In this document: positions 45,462 through 52,838 of the stretch, in pieces
How positions within the stretch are numbered: position 1 is the first letter of the stretch
How the letters are laid out: each line of letters starts with the position of its first letter
Assembly: GCF_015674855.1 (NCBI RefSeq)
Contig: NZ_JADMLG010000003.1
Coordinates: 561,917 to 625,916, forward strand
Direction of reading: 5' to 3'
Origin: Nocardia bovistercoris
Lineage (GTDB): Bacteria > Actinomycetota > Actinomycetes > Mycobacteriales > Mycobacteriaceae
Length of the DNA: 64,000 nt
The notes under the pieces: model-generated
What the model saw: only the letters and a program-made list of their open reading frames with translations
Told to the model about the DNA's origin: nothing
Databases searched by the model: none
Translations under genes and position numbers: made by a program

Positions 45462-47033
45462 ATGCCTACAGTGGCGACCGGCGGGTGGCACCGCCTTGCC
45501 GAGGCGGTGATCGGCAGGCGCAAGGAACTCGGGATGTCCACCCGCACGCATCTGGCCCGCGCCAGCGGATTGAGCTACCGGCTGCTCGGCATCGTCGAAC
45601 ACGGCGCGCGCCCGGTCTCCGACGGCACCCTCGCGATCCTCGAGCAAGCGCTGGGCTGGACGCCGGGCAGTGCGCGTCGCACGCTCACCGGCGGGGCGCC
45701 CGCACTCGGCGCGCAAGCGGTCATCGCGCCGCTCCCCCTCGCCGACGAGCGCGCCAACGGTCCGGCGTTGCGTGCGCTCGGCGAAGGATTCGAACTCGCC
45801 ACCGCGCTCGCCGACGCGGGCTCGGCGGACCACGGTGCGCGCCTCGCCGAAATCCTCGGCACCATAGGCAGAACGCTGATTCCAGCCGCCCGCGACCACA
45901 CCGCTCGGCGCGACACCGACAGCACCACCGAACGCGGCGCCACTCGAAACACAGCCGATGACCTCACATATCGTGACACCGCCGCCCGGGACACCACAGG
46001 CGCCGCTCCACGCGATACCACCGCTCAGCACGACGCCGCGCACCACACCACCGGCGACACCACTCGACGCGACACCACTCGACGCGACACCGACGACCGC
46101 GCCGCAGCGGACGCCGGGCGGTTCGATCGGCGGGGTACGGGTGAGCCGTTCCGTCGATCGGATCCGACCGTGCTGCGGATGGCGCTCGGCGAGTATCTGC
46201 GACATCGGCGAGAACAGCACGGGATGGACCATGCGACGGTCGATCGTCTGCTCGACTGTCCGCCGGAGTTCCTGTCCGGGCTCGAAGCCGGGCGCGCGGC
46301 CTTCGACGAACACCTGCTGCGCAGGCTGCTGCACGTCTACGGCGTGCGGAATCCCGATGTCGTCGAGGAATGCGTGCGGCTCGCGGGCGAGGCGGGGCAG
46401 TCGGGTTGGTGGACGCGCAACAACACCGCGCTGCCGCCGTGGTTTCGGGGCTACCTCGATCACGAACGCGCCGCCGACACCGTGCGTGTCTTCGAATCCG
46501 CTTCCGTCCCTGAGCTTCTGCAGACCGAGAGCTACGCGCGGGCGGTGCTGCGGATGTCGCGCGACGGCGACGTCGACCGCGGGGTCCGCGCGCGCCTGGA
46601 ACGCCAACACATCCTGTTCCGCGCGCAGCCGACCCGGCTGTGGGCCATCATCGACGAAACCATCCTGCACCGGCTGCCCGGAACCCCCGACCTGCGGCGC
46701 GAACAGGTCGAACACCTGATCCTGATGGCGCGCAAACGCAATGTCACCCTGCAACTCGCGCCGAGTCGGGTGGCGGCGCGCAACTACTCGATCCCGTTCA
46801 CACTCCTGCGTTTCGGCTCCCAGCGCGTGCGACGGCCCGACCTGGTGCGCATCGAGGATCTCACCAGCACCCTCTACATGGATACCGCGCGCGACGTCGA
46901 AGTGTATGCCGCCCTGTGGAGCAGACTCAGCGTCGCCGCCCTGCCGCCGCGCGACACCATCGACTCGCTGCGCCGCCTCGCCGACCGACTCGACGGCCAC
47001 GCCGAACCGGCACACGGCACCGGACCACGGTGA
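45462..47033 (+). CDS. Two-HTH regulator with DUF5753 domain and Asp-Thr-Arg repeat linker
   Basis: A 523-residue protein combining what are usually two proteins. Residues 8-75 form an XRE-like HTH (WHRLAEAVIGRRKELGMSTRTHLARASGLSYRLLGIVEHG). A helical region follows, then a low-complexity linker (about 145-235) with exact DTTRR repeats encoded by two identical 15-bp units (46056-46085). Residues 245-310 hold a second HTH (LGEYLRHRREQHGMDHATVDRLLDCPPEFLSGLEAG), followed by the DUF5753 domain (WFRGYLDHERAADTVRVFES...LLQTESYARAVL). The ordinary HTH/DUF5753 regulator has about 280 residues. ATG 45462 has GGAGGTGG upstream. No DUF397 partner is adjacent. Confidence 0.8.
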   Translation: MPTVATGGWHRLAEAVIGRRKELGMSTRTHLARASGLSYRLLGIVEHGARPVSDGTLAILEQALGWTPGSARRTLTGGAPALGAQAVIAPLPLADERANGPALRALGEGFELATALADAGSADHGARLAEILGTIGRTLIPAARDHTARRDTDSTTERGATRNTADDLTYRDTAARDTTGAAPRDTTAQHDAAHHTTGDTTRRDTTRRDTDDRAAADAGRFDRRGTGEPFRRSDPTVLRMALGEYLRHRREQHGMDHATVDRLLDCPPEFLSGLEAGRAAFDEHLLRRLLHVYGVRNPDVVEECVRLAGEAGQSGWWTRNNTALPPWFRGYLDHERAADTVRVFESASVPELLQTESYARAVLRMSRDGDVDRGVRARLERQHILFRAQPTRLWAIIDETILHRLPGTPDLRREQVEHLILMARKRNVTLQLAPSRVAARNYSIPFTLLRFGSQRVRRPDLVRIEDLTSTLYMDTARDVEVYAALWSRLSVAALPPRDTIDSLRRLADRLDGHAEPAHGTGPR

Positions 47034-47092
47034 TCCGCACCTCCGCGCGCCCGCCGAGTCGGGGTCGCGCGGGGGTAGCGGAGAATGGGGGC

Positions 47093-47698
47093 ATGGTTTC
47101 GGAATCGCGGCGCAGGATCGAGGTGGCGGCTGCGGGGTTGCTGGCCCGGCACGGATTCCACGGATTCGGGTTGAAGCGGTTGAGCGAGGCGGCGGGTTTG
47201 CCCTACGGATCGATCTACCATCACTTCCCCGGCGGCAAGGAGGAGATCGCGGTGGCCGCGATCACCGGGACCGGCGTGCTCGCGTGCCGGACGATCGCGG
47301 CCGCGCGGGGTGATGTCCTGGCCACGACCGCGGGCATGTTCGAGTTCATGTCGCACAAGCTCACGAATTCGGAGTGGAGCGAGGGGTGCCCGATCGGCAC
47401 GCCCGCCCTCGACGGCGGTTCCGACGCGGAGACGGTCCGCCTGGCGTGTGCCGCCGCCTTCGAACAGATGGAAGGGGCCTACGCCGGTTTGCTGACCGAA
47501 CTCGGGGTCACCGAAGCGCGGGCGCGCGACCTCGCCACCACGGTCGTCGCCGCCTACGAGGGCGCGACGCTGCTCGCCCGCGTCCGGCAGTCGGAGGCCC
47601 CGCTGCGCACGGTCGCCGACAGCATGGAGAACTTCATCCGGTCCGCGTTGCGGGAGGCCGATGCGGACGCGGACCGCGCCGACCCCCGGCCCGCCTAG
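47093..47698 (+). CDS. TetR-family regulator (LmrA/YxaF-like)
   Basis: A 201-residue regulator. HTH: RRRIEVAAAGLLARHGFHGFGLKRLSEAAGLPYGSIYHHFPGGKEEIAVAAI. The GSIYHHFPGGKEE segment and the C-terminal part with GCPIGTPALDGGSDAETVRLACAAAFEQME resemble the LmrA/YxaF subgroup. GAGAAT 6 bases before the ATG may be a -10 box of a leaderless mRNA. It lies convergent to an alcohol dehydrogenase whose promoter carries an 18-bp inverted repeat, a good target candidate. Confidence 0.85.
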   Translation: MVSESRRRIEVAAAGLLARHGFHGFGLKRLSEAAGLPYGSIYHHFPGGKEEIAVAAITGTGVLACRTIAAARGDVLATTAGMFEFMSHKLTNSEWSEGCPIGTPALDGGSDAETVRLACAAAFEQMEGAYAGLLTELGVTEARARDLATTVVAAYEGATLLARVRQSEAPLRTVADSMENFIRSALREADADADRADPRPA

Positions 47699-47898
47699 AT
47701 CCCGATCAGCGCACCGCGCGTCGATTGACCTACCTGCGGACAGCACCAGGTCTTCGACCGACCAGCCGCGACGAACTCGATCGGCCCCTCCCCCGGCGCG
47801 TCGAAGGAGGCCGACACAGACCACGTACCACGCCGGTACACGATCCGCGCAGCTCCCGAGCAGCGCACCGCGACGGACTCGACAAGATCTGCCTGCAA
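47695..47898 (-). CDS. Possible small protein downstream of the alcohol dehydrogenase
   Basis: A 67-residue frame on the minus strand beginning with TTG at 47898, 18 bases after the dehydrogenase stop. The sequence includes IVYRRGTWSVSASFDAPGEGPIEFVAAGRSKTWCCP, which reads like a folded beta-rich peptide, and third positions are G/C-rich. There is no strong ribosome site and no known family. Its stop overlaps the TetR stop by four bases. Reported as tentative. Confidence 0.3.
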   Translation of the reverse strand: MQADLVESVAVRCSGAARIVYRRGTWSVSASFDAPGEGPIEFVAAGRSKTWCCPQVGQSTRGALIGI

Positions 47899-47916
47899 CG
47901 CAAGCCACCCGACCGG

Positions 47917-48936
47917 TCAGCGCACCGCTACGAGTTTGATCGGGCCTTCCAGCAACGCGTCGATGGCGTCTTCCCACGGCACCGTGGCGGTGGTGACGAG
48001 CGAGGGGTCGAAGCGGCCCGCCGCGACGAGCTCGAGCACGAGGGGAATGGCGGGCCGGACGTGGGCGCGACCGGTGTGGAAGGTGCAGCACCGGGTGTAC
48101 ATGCCCAACAGGGGCAACGCGACATCGTTGAGTTGCACGCTGACACTCGTGCACCAGCCGTCCACGGCGGTGGCCTCGATGGCCGCGCGCAGGGCCTTGG
48201 CGCCGCCGTCCGCCTCGACGGTGATCGGGAACCGTCCGACCCGAGCGTTCGCTTCGCCTTCGATCGCCTCGGCGCCCATGGCGGCGGCGATACCCAGCCG
48301 TTCCGGCGAATCATCCAGGTAGACAACCCGATCCGAGCCGAGCGCGACGGCGAGACCGGCCGCGTACAGTCCGATGGATCGCGCACCGGAACCGCCGACG
48401 ACCAGTACCTCGGCGCCGGGCCGCGCGGCGAGCTGCGGACCGACCGCACGATAGGCATCCGGAATATTGTCACTGGCGCTGGCGACCGCCGCAGGCGCGA
48501 CACCGGCGGGCAGCGGCACGAGCATGGCGTCGGCGTGCGGGATCAGCGCCAGATCGGCCCACAGCCCACCCCAGTGGAGTCCGCCCATCGGGCCGAGTCC
48601 GAAGGTGGACATCATCGGGTGGCTCGCGCAGTTCCCGGTGCGTCCTTGACGACACGGCGCGCATTCCCCGCACGAGATCTGGAACGGCACCACAACCAGG
48701 TCGCCGACCGCGACGGTGCGCACCTGCTCCCCGATGGACACGACCTCGACCACGCCTTCGTGACCGAACGGGTACGGACCGGCCAGCGGGAACGCTCCGC
48801 GCAGCACGGCGGGGTCGATATCGCAGGTGGCGAGCGCGACCGGCCGCACCAGAGCTTGGTCGGGGCCGGTGAGCGTTGGTTCGTCGACCTTGTCCCATTC
48901 GAGGGAGCCGGGACCGTTGAGCATGAGTCGCTTCAT
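47917..48936 (-). CDS. Zinc-dependent alcohol dehydrogenase (MDR family)
   Basis: A 339-residue medium-chain dehydrogenase. Catalytic zinc ligands in ATCDIDPAV and GHEGVVEV; structural zinc cysteines in CGECAPCRQGRTGNC; the NAD(P) loop in VLVVGGSGARSIGLYAAGLA. It oxidises an alcohol or reduces an aldehyde. ATG 48936 is preferred over the frame start at 48972: on the minus strand TTGACT and GAGACT with a 17-base spacer lie just upstream, and GAGACT ends 7 bases before this ATG, so a leaderless mRNA is likely. The operator at 48951-48968 covers the promoter spacer. It is divergent from the nitrilase. Confidence 0.87.
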   Translation of the reverse strand: MKRLMLNGPGSLEWDKVDEPTLTGPDQALVRPVALATCDIDPAVLRGAFPLAGPYPFGHEGVVEVVSIGEQVRTVAVGDLVVVPFQISCGECAPCRQGRTGNCASHPMMSTFGLGPMGGLHWGGLWADLALIPHADAMLVPLPAGVAPAAVASASDNIPDAYRAVGPQLAARPGAEVLVVGGSGARSIGLYAAGLAVALGSDRVVYLDDSPERLGIAAAMGAEAIEGEANARVGRFPITVEADGGAKALRAAIEATAVDGWCTSVSVQLNDVALPLLGMYTRCCTFHTGRAHVRPAIPLVLELVAAGRFDPSLVTTATVPWEDAIDALLEGPIKLVAVR

Positions 48937-48950
48937 ATCGCCAAGTCTCG

Positions 48951-48968
48951 CTAGAACGATCTTTCTAG
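48951..48968. promoter_or_regulatory. Operator between alcohol dehydrogenase and nitrilase genes
   Basis: CTAGAA (48951-48956) and TTCTAG (48963-48968) are exact inverted arms with a 6-base spacer. The site falls between the -35 and -10 elements of the dehydrogenase and close to the -35 region of the nitrilase, so a bound TetR protein could silence both. This resembles known TetR sites of the TAGAACGATC type. Confidence 0.65.
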
Positions 48969-48979
48969 TCAAGCCTGCC

Positions 48980-48985
48980 TAGCAT
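48980..48985 (+). promoter_or_regulatory. -10 box of the nitrilase gene
   Basis: TAGCAT ends 6 bases before the ATG at 48992, and no ribosome site is present. This suggests a leaderless transcript and fixes the start codon. Confidence 0.5.
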
Positions 48986-48991
48986 CGAAGA

Positions 48992-49920
48992 ATGAGAATC
49001 GCCGCCGCACAAGCCCGCCCGGTCTGGCTCGACCCGACCGCGGGGACCGCGACCGTCGTGGACTGGCTCACCCGGGCCGCCGCGGCCGACGTCGACCTGG
49101 TCGCGTTCCCCGAGACCTTCCTGTCCGGCTATCCCGTCTGGTTGGCCCGCACCGGCGGCGCGCGCTTCGACAACCCGGACCAGAAGGCCGCCTACGCCTA
49201 CTACCTCGACGCCGCCGTCACCCTCGACGGACCACACCTGGCCACCATCCGCGCGGCCGTCGCCGACCTTGGCGTCTTCTGCTATCTCGGCATCACCGAA
49301 CGCGTGCGCGGCACCGTGTACTGCACGCTCGTCGCCATCGACCCGACGCGCGGCCTGGTCGGCGCGCACCGCAAACTGGTGCCGACCCACGAGGAGCGAC
49401 TGGTGTGGGGCATGGGCGACGGCAACGGCCTGCGCACCCACCCGGTGGGCGAATTCCGCGCGAGCGGGCTCTCGTGCTGGGAGAACTGGATGCCGCAGGC
49501 CCGCCACGCCCTCTACGCCGACGGCGCCACCCTGCACGTCTCGACCTGGCCCGGCTCGGTCCGCAACACCCGCGACATCACCCGGTTCATCGCGATGGAA
49601 GGTCGCCTCTACGCACTGGCCGTCGGCGCCGTCCTCGACTACGCCGACCTACCCGCCGACTTCCACTGCGTGACGCCCTGCTCGCGGTCGGCAAACCCAG
49701 CGGCTACGACGGCGGCTCCGCCATCGCGGCCCCCGACGGCACGTGGATCGTCGAGCCCGTCGTCGGCGAGGAACGACTCGTCATCGCCGACATCGACCCG
49801 GCCGTGGTCGCCGGGCAGCGCCAGAACTTCGACCCCACCGGCCACTACTCCCGCCCCGACGTCTTCTCCGTCACCGTCGACCGAACCCGCCGCACCGCGA
49901 CGACCTTCTTGGACGAATAA
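48992..49920 (+). pseudogene. Nitrilase-type carbon-nitrogen hydrolase with one frameshift
   Basis: A nitrilase of about 310 residues broken by one missing base. Frame 1 holds the catalytic triad Glu41 (AFPETFLSGYP), Lys128 (AHRKLVPTHEER) and Cys162 (LSCWENWMP) and continues to about residue 223 (YADLPADF). At 49661-49666 the reading TTCCAC should be TTCCCAC; restoring one C gives DFPLRDALLAVGKPSGYDGGSAIAAPDGTW and continues to FLDE-stop at 49920. The enzyme would convert a nitrile to acid and ammonia. It may be a recent pseudogene or a base-calling error in a C run. Its 3' end is duplicated at 52766-52810. Confidence 0.82.
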
Positions 49921-49950
49921 CCCAGCCGGGTAAGTGTTCTCGCAGCAACC
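49906..49950 (+). repeat. Direct repeat copy A (nitrilase 3' end)
   Basis: This 45-bp segment covers the last codons of the nitrilase (FLDE, stop) and 30 bases beyond. It matches 52766-52810 at 38 of 45 positions. The pair brackets the type VII secretion-type module. Confidence 0.75.
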
Positions 49951-50190
49951 AGAGCGGTGCCGGATCCGTCACGGACACATCTACCCGACTACAGCGAGTT
50001 CGAGTACTGGGACCTGTAGCACCCCTCCCACCGGGCACCGAGCCGATTGACAAACCGCACCTTCGCGAGACAAGGTGGTCGCGTCCGCCGATCGGCGGTT
50101 ACTGCACGAACGGGGGGGTTCATCGATCATGCCTATTCCGGATCGACCGGTGCGGTGCGCATCGGCGATCGGCGACCATCGCGAGGTACG
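49951..50190 (+). other. Intergenic leader of the secretion module
   Basis: A 240-bp stretch after repeat A with no supported gene. The frame of the following gene is open to 50047, but the added residues lack features. GAGGT at 50183-50187 is the only, rather close, ribosome site for the GTG at 50191. Confidence 0.35.
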
Positions 50191-51141
50191 GTGACGGCGG
50201 GCGGGTTCTACAACCATTACGACGACCCGGACGAGTACTGGGACGAGGAACCTCTTCGGCCGCTACCGAAAGCCTCCCCCGCCGCGCCTCGTCATCACCT
50301 GCCTGCGCAGGCTCCCTCGCCGGTCGCCCGTCCTGGCTCGTTCGGCCTATCGGAGCCACTTGCACCGAGTTCCGCGCCTCCCAACCGGGGATCTGCCGCG
50401 CCACGACCATCGGCGTCGATCGAATCGCCGAACGGGACGACGATTTTCGACAGCCTCATGGGCGACCTGACCACACTGCAACACCGAATCCTCGATCAGG
50501 CCGCCGAATACGAGTGGATCGATGAGATCAGCCGCTCGATGGAACGTGTGGGACAAGACCCGAGCGGCGCGGTGCACACCGCTCTGGATCGGCGCAACTT
50601 TCCGACGAAATTCGTGGTCGCGCGTGATTGGCAGGCGCGACTGGGCGAACGTCGCCTCGATGCCGCCATCATGGAGGCGGTCGGGATCGCTTTCGCGGAC
50701 GGCTGGCGCAAGGCCACCGAAGAGGTGAAGAATGCTGTGCAGCGCGGTGAGCGGCGCCGAGTTCCCGCCACGACGAGTGAAATAGGCACCGCTGCGCTCC
50801 CCGGGCGAGATGTGGGTGATCTGATCGAGGACATACTTTCGATGACATCGGCCGCTGCCGTGCCGGCTGGTTCGACCGATTCGGGCGTGGCATCGGGTCA
50901 CGACGCATTCGTATGGTTCGAATTCTCCGACTACGGACTCTCGGCTTGCGGAATCGATCAGAGCTGGGCACTACGGCATCCGGCGAGTCAGATCACGACG
51001 AATATCAACAACCGGTTGATCGCAGACAGAGATCGCTTCGCTGCGGAGAGCAGAACGAAACCGAGGACCAGCGATCTGTTGGCAGCCACCGAGCAGTTGG
51101 TCGGATTGCTTCAGGACAAAAATCGGATGAGGGGGCGTTGA
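50191..51141 (+). CDS. YbaB-like protein with proline-rich N-terminus (type VII secretion-linked)
   Basis: About 316 residues. The first 80 are Pro/Ala/Ser-rich and acidic at the start (FYNHYDDPDEYWDEEP). The central part has a helix-rich region with SMERVGQDPSGAVHTALDR. The C-terminal domain (VWFEFSDYGLSACGIDQSWALRHPASQITTNINNRLI) fits the strand-strand-helix pattern of YbaB/EbfC-type proteins found with ESX genes. GTG 50191 is the chosen start; the frame is open to 50047. Its TGA overlaps the EspC-like ATG. The role is unknown; a chaperone or scaffold is possible. Confidence 0.55.
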   Translation: MTAGGFYNHYDDPDEYWDEEPLRPLPKASPAAPRHHLPAQAPSPVARPGSFGLSEPLAPSSAPPNRGSAAPRPSASIESPNGTTIFDSLMGDLTTLQHRILDQAAEYEWIDEISRSMERVGQDPSGAVHTALDRRNFPTKFVVARDWQARLGERRLDAAIMEAVGIAFADGWRKATEEVKNAVQRGERRRVPATTSEIGTAALPGRDVGDLIEDILSMTSAAAVPAGSTDSGVASGHDAFVWFEFSDYGLSACGIDQSWALRHPASQITTNINNRLIADRDRFAAESRTKPRTSDLLAATEQLVGLLQDKNRMRGR

Positions 51142-51452
51142 TGGCGCCGACAGCGCAGCAGATATCAGTGGCACTCGGCGCCCTGCGGTCACAGGCCACG
51201 GGTTGGGCGGACAGGTCCACAGAGACGGGCAAGTTGGCGACCGAGGTATCGGACTACAGATACACCGAGCGAGAGGCCGGGCTCTTCCGCGGCTTCATAG
51301 ACGAGTACGACCAGATCATAGACCTGCTGCAGAGCCGACTGAAGGAGGGGGCGACGGCGATGGGCGAGATAGCGGGAACCCTGAATACGGTCGCCCAGGT
51401 CTACGAGCAGGAGGATCTCGCTCGGGAACACGAGATCCGCAACCTGTACTGA
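51141..51452 (+). CDS. EspC-like type VII secretion substrate/chaperone
   Basis: A 103-residue helical-hairpin protein. The ATG overlaps the previous stop (TGATG). Two amphipathic helices (SVALGALRSQATGWADRSTE and AGLFRGFIDEYDQIIDLLQSRL...EIAGTLNTVAQVYEQED) give the EspC/DUF2580 pattern. The C-terminal YEQED (Tyr88 to Asp92) satisfies the YxxxD/E export signal. It probably pairs with the WXG protein encoded next, 15 bases downstream. Four ATA isoleucine codons in 103 positions are unusual for this GC-rich genome. Confidence 0.72.
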   Translation: MAPTAQQISVALGALRSQATGWADRSTETGKLATEVSDYRYTEREAGLFRGFIDEYDQIIDLLQSRLKEGATAMGEIAGTLNTVAQVYEQEDLAREHEIRNLY

Positions 51453-51467
51453 CTCGAAGGAAATTCC

Positions 51468-52265
51468 ATGGAACTATCCGTCGCACAGATGCAACAAATA
51501 GCCGAGGATCTCGTCGACAAGGTCGGGGAACTGTCGGGAATGCCGGACAAGATTCAGGTCGCATTCAACGACGCGGCAAAAATGCCCTACGTGCGCTACG
51601 TTCTGCGTATCGACGACGAAATAATGGAGCTGGGCAAGAAGTTCGCGAACGCCGTGCGCGAGTTGTGGAACAAGTTCGTCGAGTCCTTGAAGGGCATCGC
51701 GGCGCCCGCGTTCTTCATCAGTACCTCTTACGACTGGCTCGATGTCGCTGGACAAGCGAACAAGATGGCCGGCGGGCTGGAAGACACAGCCGTGAAGGTC
51801 GACGGATACTGGCAGGGCGCTGCGGCGAAGGCATATGCCGATGCCATTACCCCACAGAAGACCGCCGTAGCACGAATCGGCACGGTCGCGAACGCATGCC
51901 GGACCGCGATGCTCACCATCGGTGGCGCCGGAGTCGCATTCTATGCGTCGTTGTTGGGAGTGGTGCTGTCCCTCGTCATCGAGGCGACGATGGAGGTCGC
52001 CGCGGCGGGATCCGGAATCGGTGCGATTCCGGCAGGTGTCGCAGGCCTGGTCACCACCGCGAAGTTCGCGACAATGGTGGTCACCGCCATCACCGGAATG
52101 GTCGCGATCCTCAATTCGGAAATTACTCAGGCGCAGGCTCTTCAGGTCGAGTTGGACAATCCTCAGGGATTCCCTTCCGGCCATTGGCCCACATCGAATT
52201 CGGGGGGTTACAGCGATGCGACTGTTACTGACGCAGACGCGGACTGGTCGGTGAAGACGGCCTGA
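51468..52265 (+). CDS. WXG protein with central membrane segment
   Basis: A 265-residue protein. AAGGAA precedes the ATG. Residues 85-130 hold a WXG-type hairpin with YWQGAAAKAYADA (Trp115-Gln-Gly117). Two or three hydrophobic spans follow (TAMLTIGGAGVAFYASLLGVV, LVIEATMEVAAAG and FATMVVTAITGMVAIL), then a Ser/Asp/Thr-rich tail. This combines a secretion-target fold with membrane-active stretches, as in pore-like or ESX-substrate proteins. No toxin catalytic domain is recognisable. The next gene overlaps its stop. Confidence 0.62.
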   Translation: MELSVAQMQQIAEDLVDKVGELSGMPDKIQVAFNDAAKMPYVRYVLRIDDEIMELGKKFANAVRELWNKFVESLKGIAAPAFFISTSYDWLDVAGQANKMAGGLEDTAVKVDGYWQGAAAKAYADAITPQKTAVARIGTVANACRTAMLTIGGAGVAFYASLLGVVLSLVIEATMEVAAAGSGIGAIPAGVAGLVTTAKFATMVVTAITGMVAILNSEITQAQALQVELDNPQGFPSGHWPTSNSGGYSDATVTDADADWSVKTA

Positions 52266-52711
52266 TGACTGCTGACTCGCGTGGTGATGCGGCGGCGGTG
52301 CGCCGTCTCACTCGGATCAGGATCGGGGCGGCGACGGCGTGTTCGCTGCTCATGTTGGCGATTTCATTTGGTCTCGCTCTGTTGCTGCGCGAGGCCGATT
52401 CACCCACCGCCGCCGACGCCGCGGCGATATGGGTTCCCGTCGTCTCCGCGCTGATCTTCCTCGGCGTCGGCGTGCTGCTGTTTCGCGGGCGTGCGGGCAG
52501 GGTCGCGACTCGTGTCGCCGAGATGGTGCTGTGGGTCGACTTCACGGCGCTGGCCGTGGGGGCGGTCGCGCTGCTCGCGATCGGGAAGATATCGGCGGTG
52601 CTCTGGTTGACGGCACTCGCCTTCGGATTCGATCTCGCGGTGCAGTTGCGGTTCTCGCGCCGCGACGGTGCCCCGTCGCCTCGGGGCCGTGTCGAGCATC
52701 GGCGTCTCTGA
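52265..52711 (+). CDS. Small polytopic membrane protein (possible partner of the WXG protein)
   Basis: A 148-residue protein with four TM helices: ACSLLMLAISFGLALLL, IWVPVVSALIFLGVGVLLF, VLWVDFTALAVGAVALLAIG and AVLWLTALAFGFDLAV. The ATG overlaps the WXG stop (TGATG). A basic tail RFSRRDGAPSPRGRVEHRRL ends it. No family is recognised. Its place directly after a membrane-active WXG protein is where an immunity protein would be found, but this is inference only. Confidence 0.55.
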   Translation: MTADSRGDAAAVRRLTRIRIGAATACSLLMLAISFGLALLLREADSPTAADAAAIWVPVVSALIFLGVGVLLFRGRAGRVATRVAEMVLWVDFTALAVGAVALLAIGKISAVLWLTALAFGFDLAVQLRFSRRDGAPSPRGRVEHRRL

Positions 52712-52765
52712 GCGGCGTCGAGCCATTCGAGGTTCTCGACCGACGGCGCCTGCCACAGGTCGAAC

Positions 52766-52810
52766 TTCCTCGACGAATGACCCAGCCGGATAGGGGTTCT
52801 CGCGGCAACC
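52766..52810 (+). repeat. Direct repeat copy B (second nitrilase-end copy)
   Basis: This copy includes TTCCTCGACGAATGA (reads FLDE-stop) and the same downstream 30 bases as copy A, 2,860 bp away. No other nitrilase sequence precedes it, so it appears to be a duplicated end left by an insertion between A and B. Confidence 0.75.
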
Positions 52811-52838
52811 CGAAAGTCCGGTCGGCGGCGCGGTCCGT

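Noticed and set aside
49951..52765. Conventional insertion sequence
   Set aside because: No transposase and no terminal inverted repeats; the flanking repeat is a gene end, not a short target duplication.
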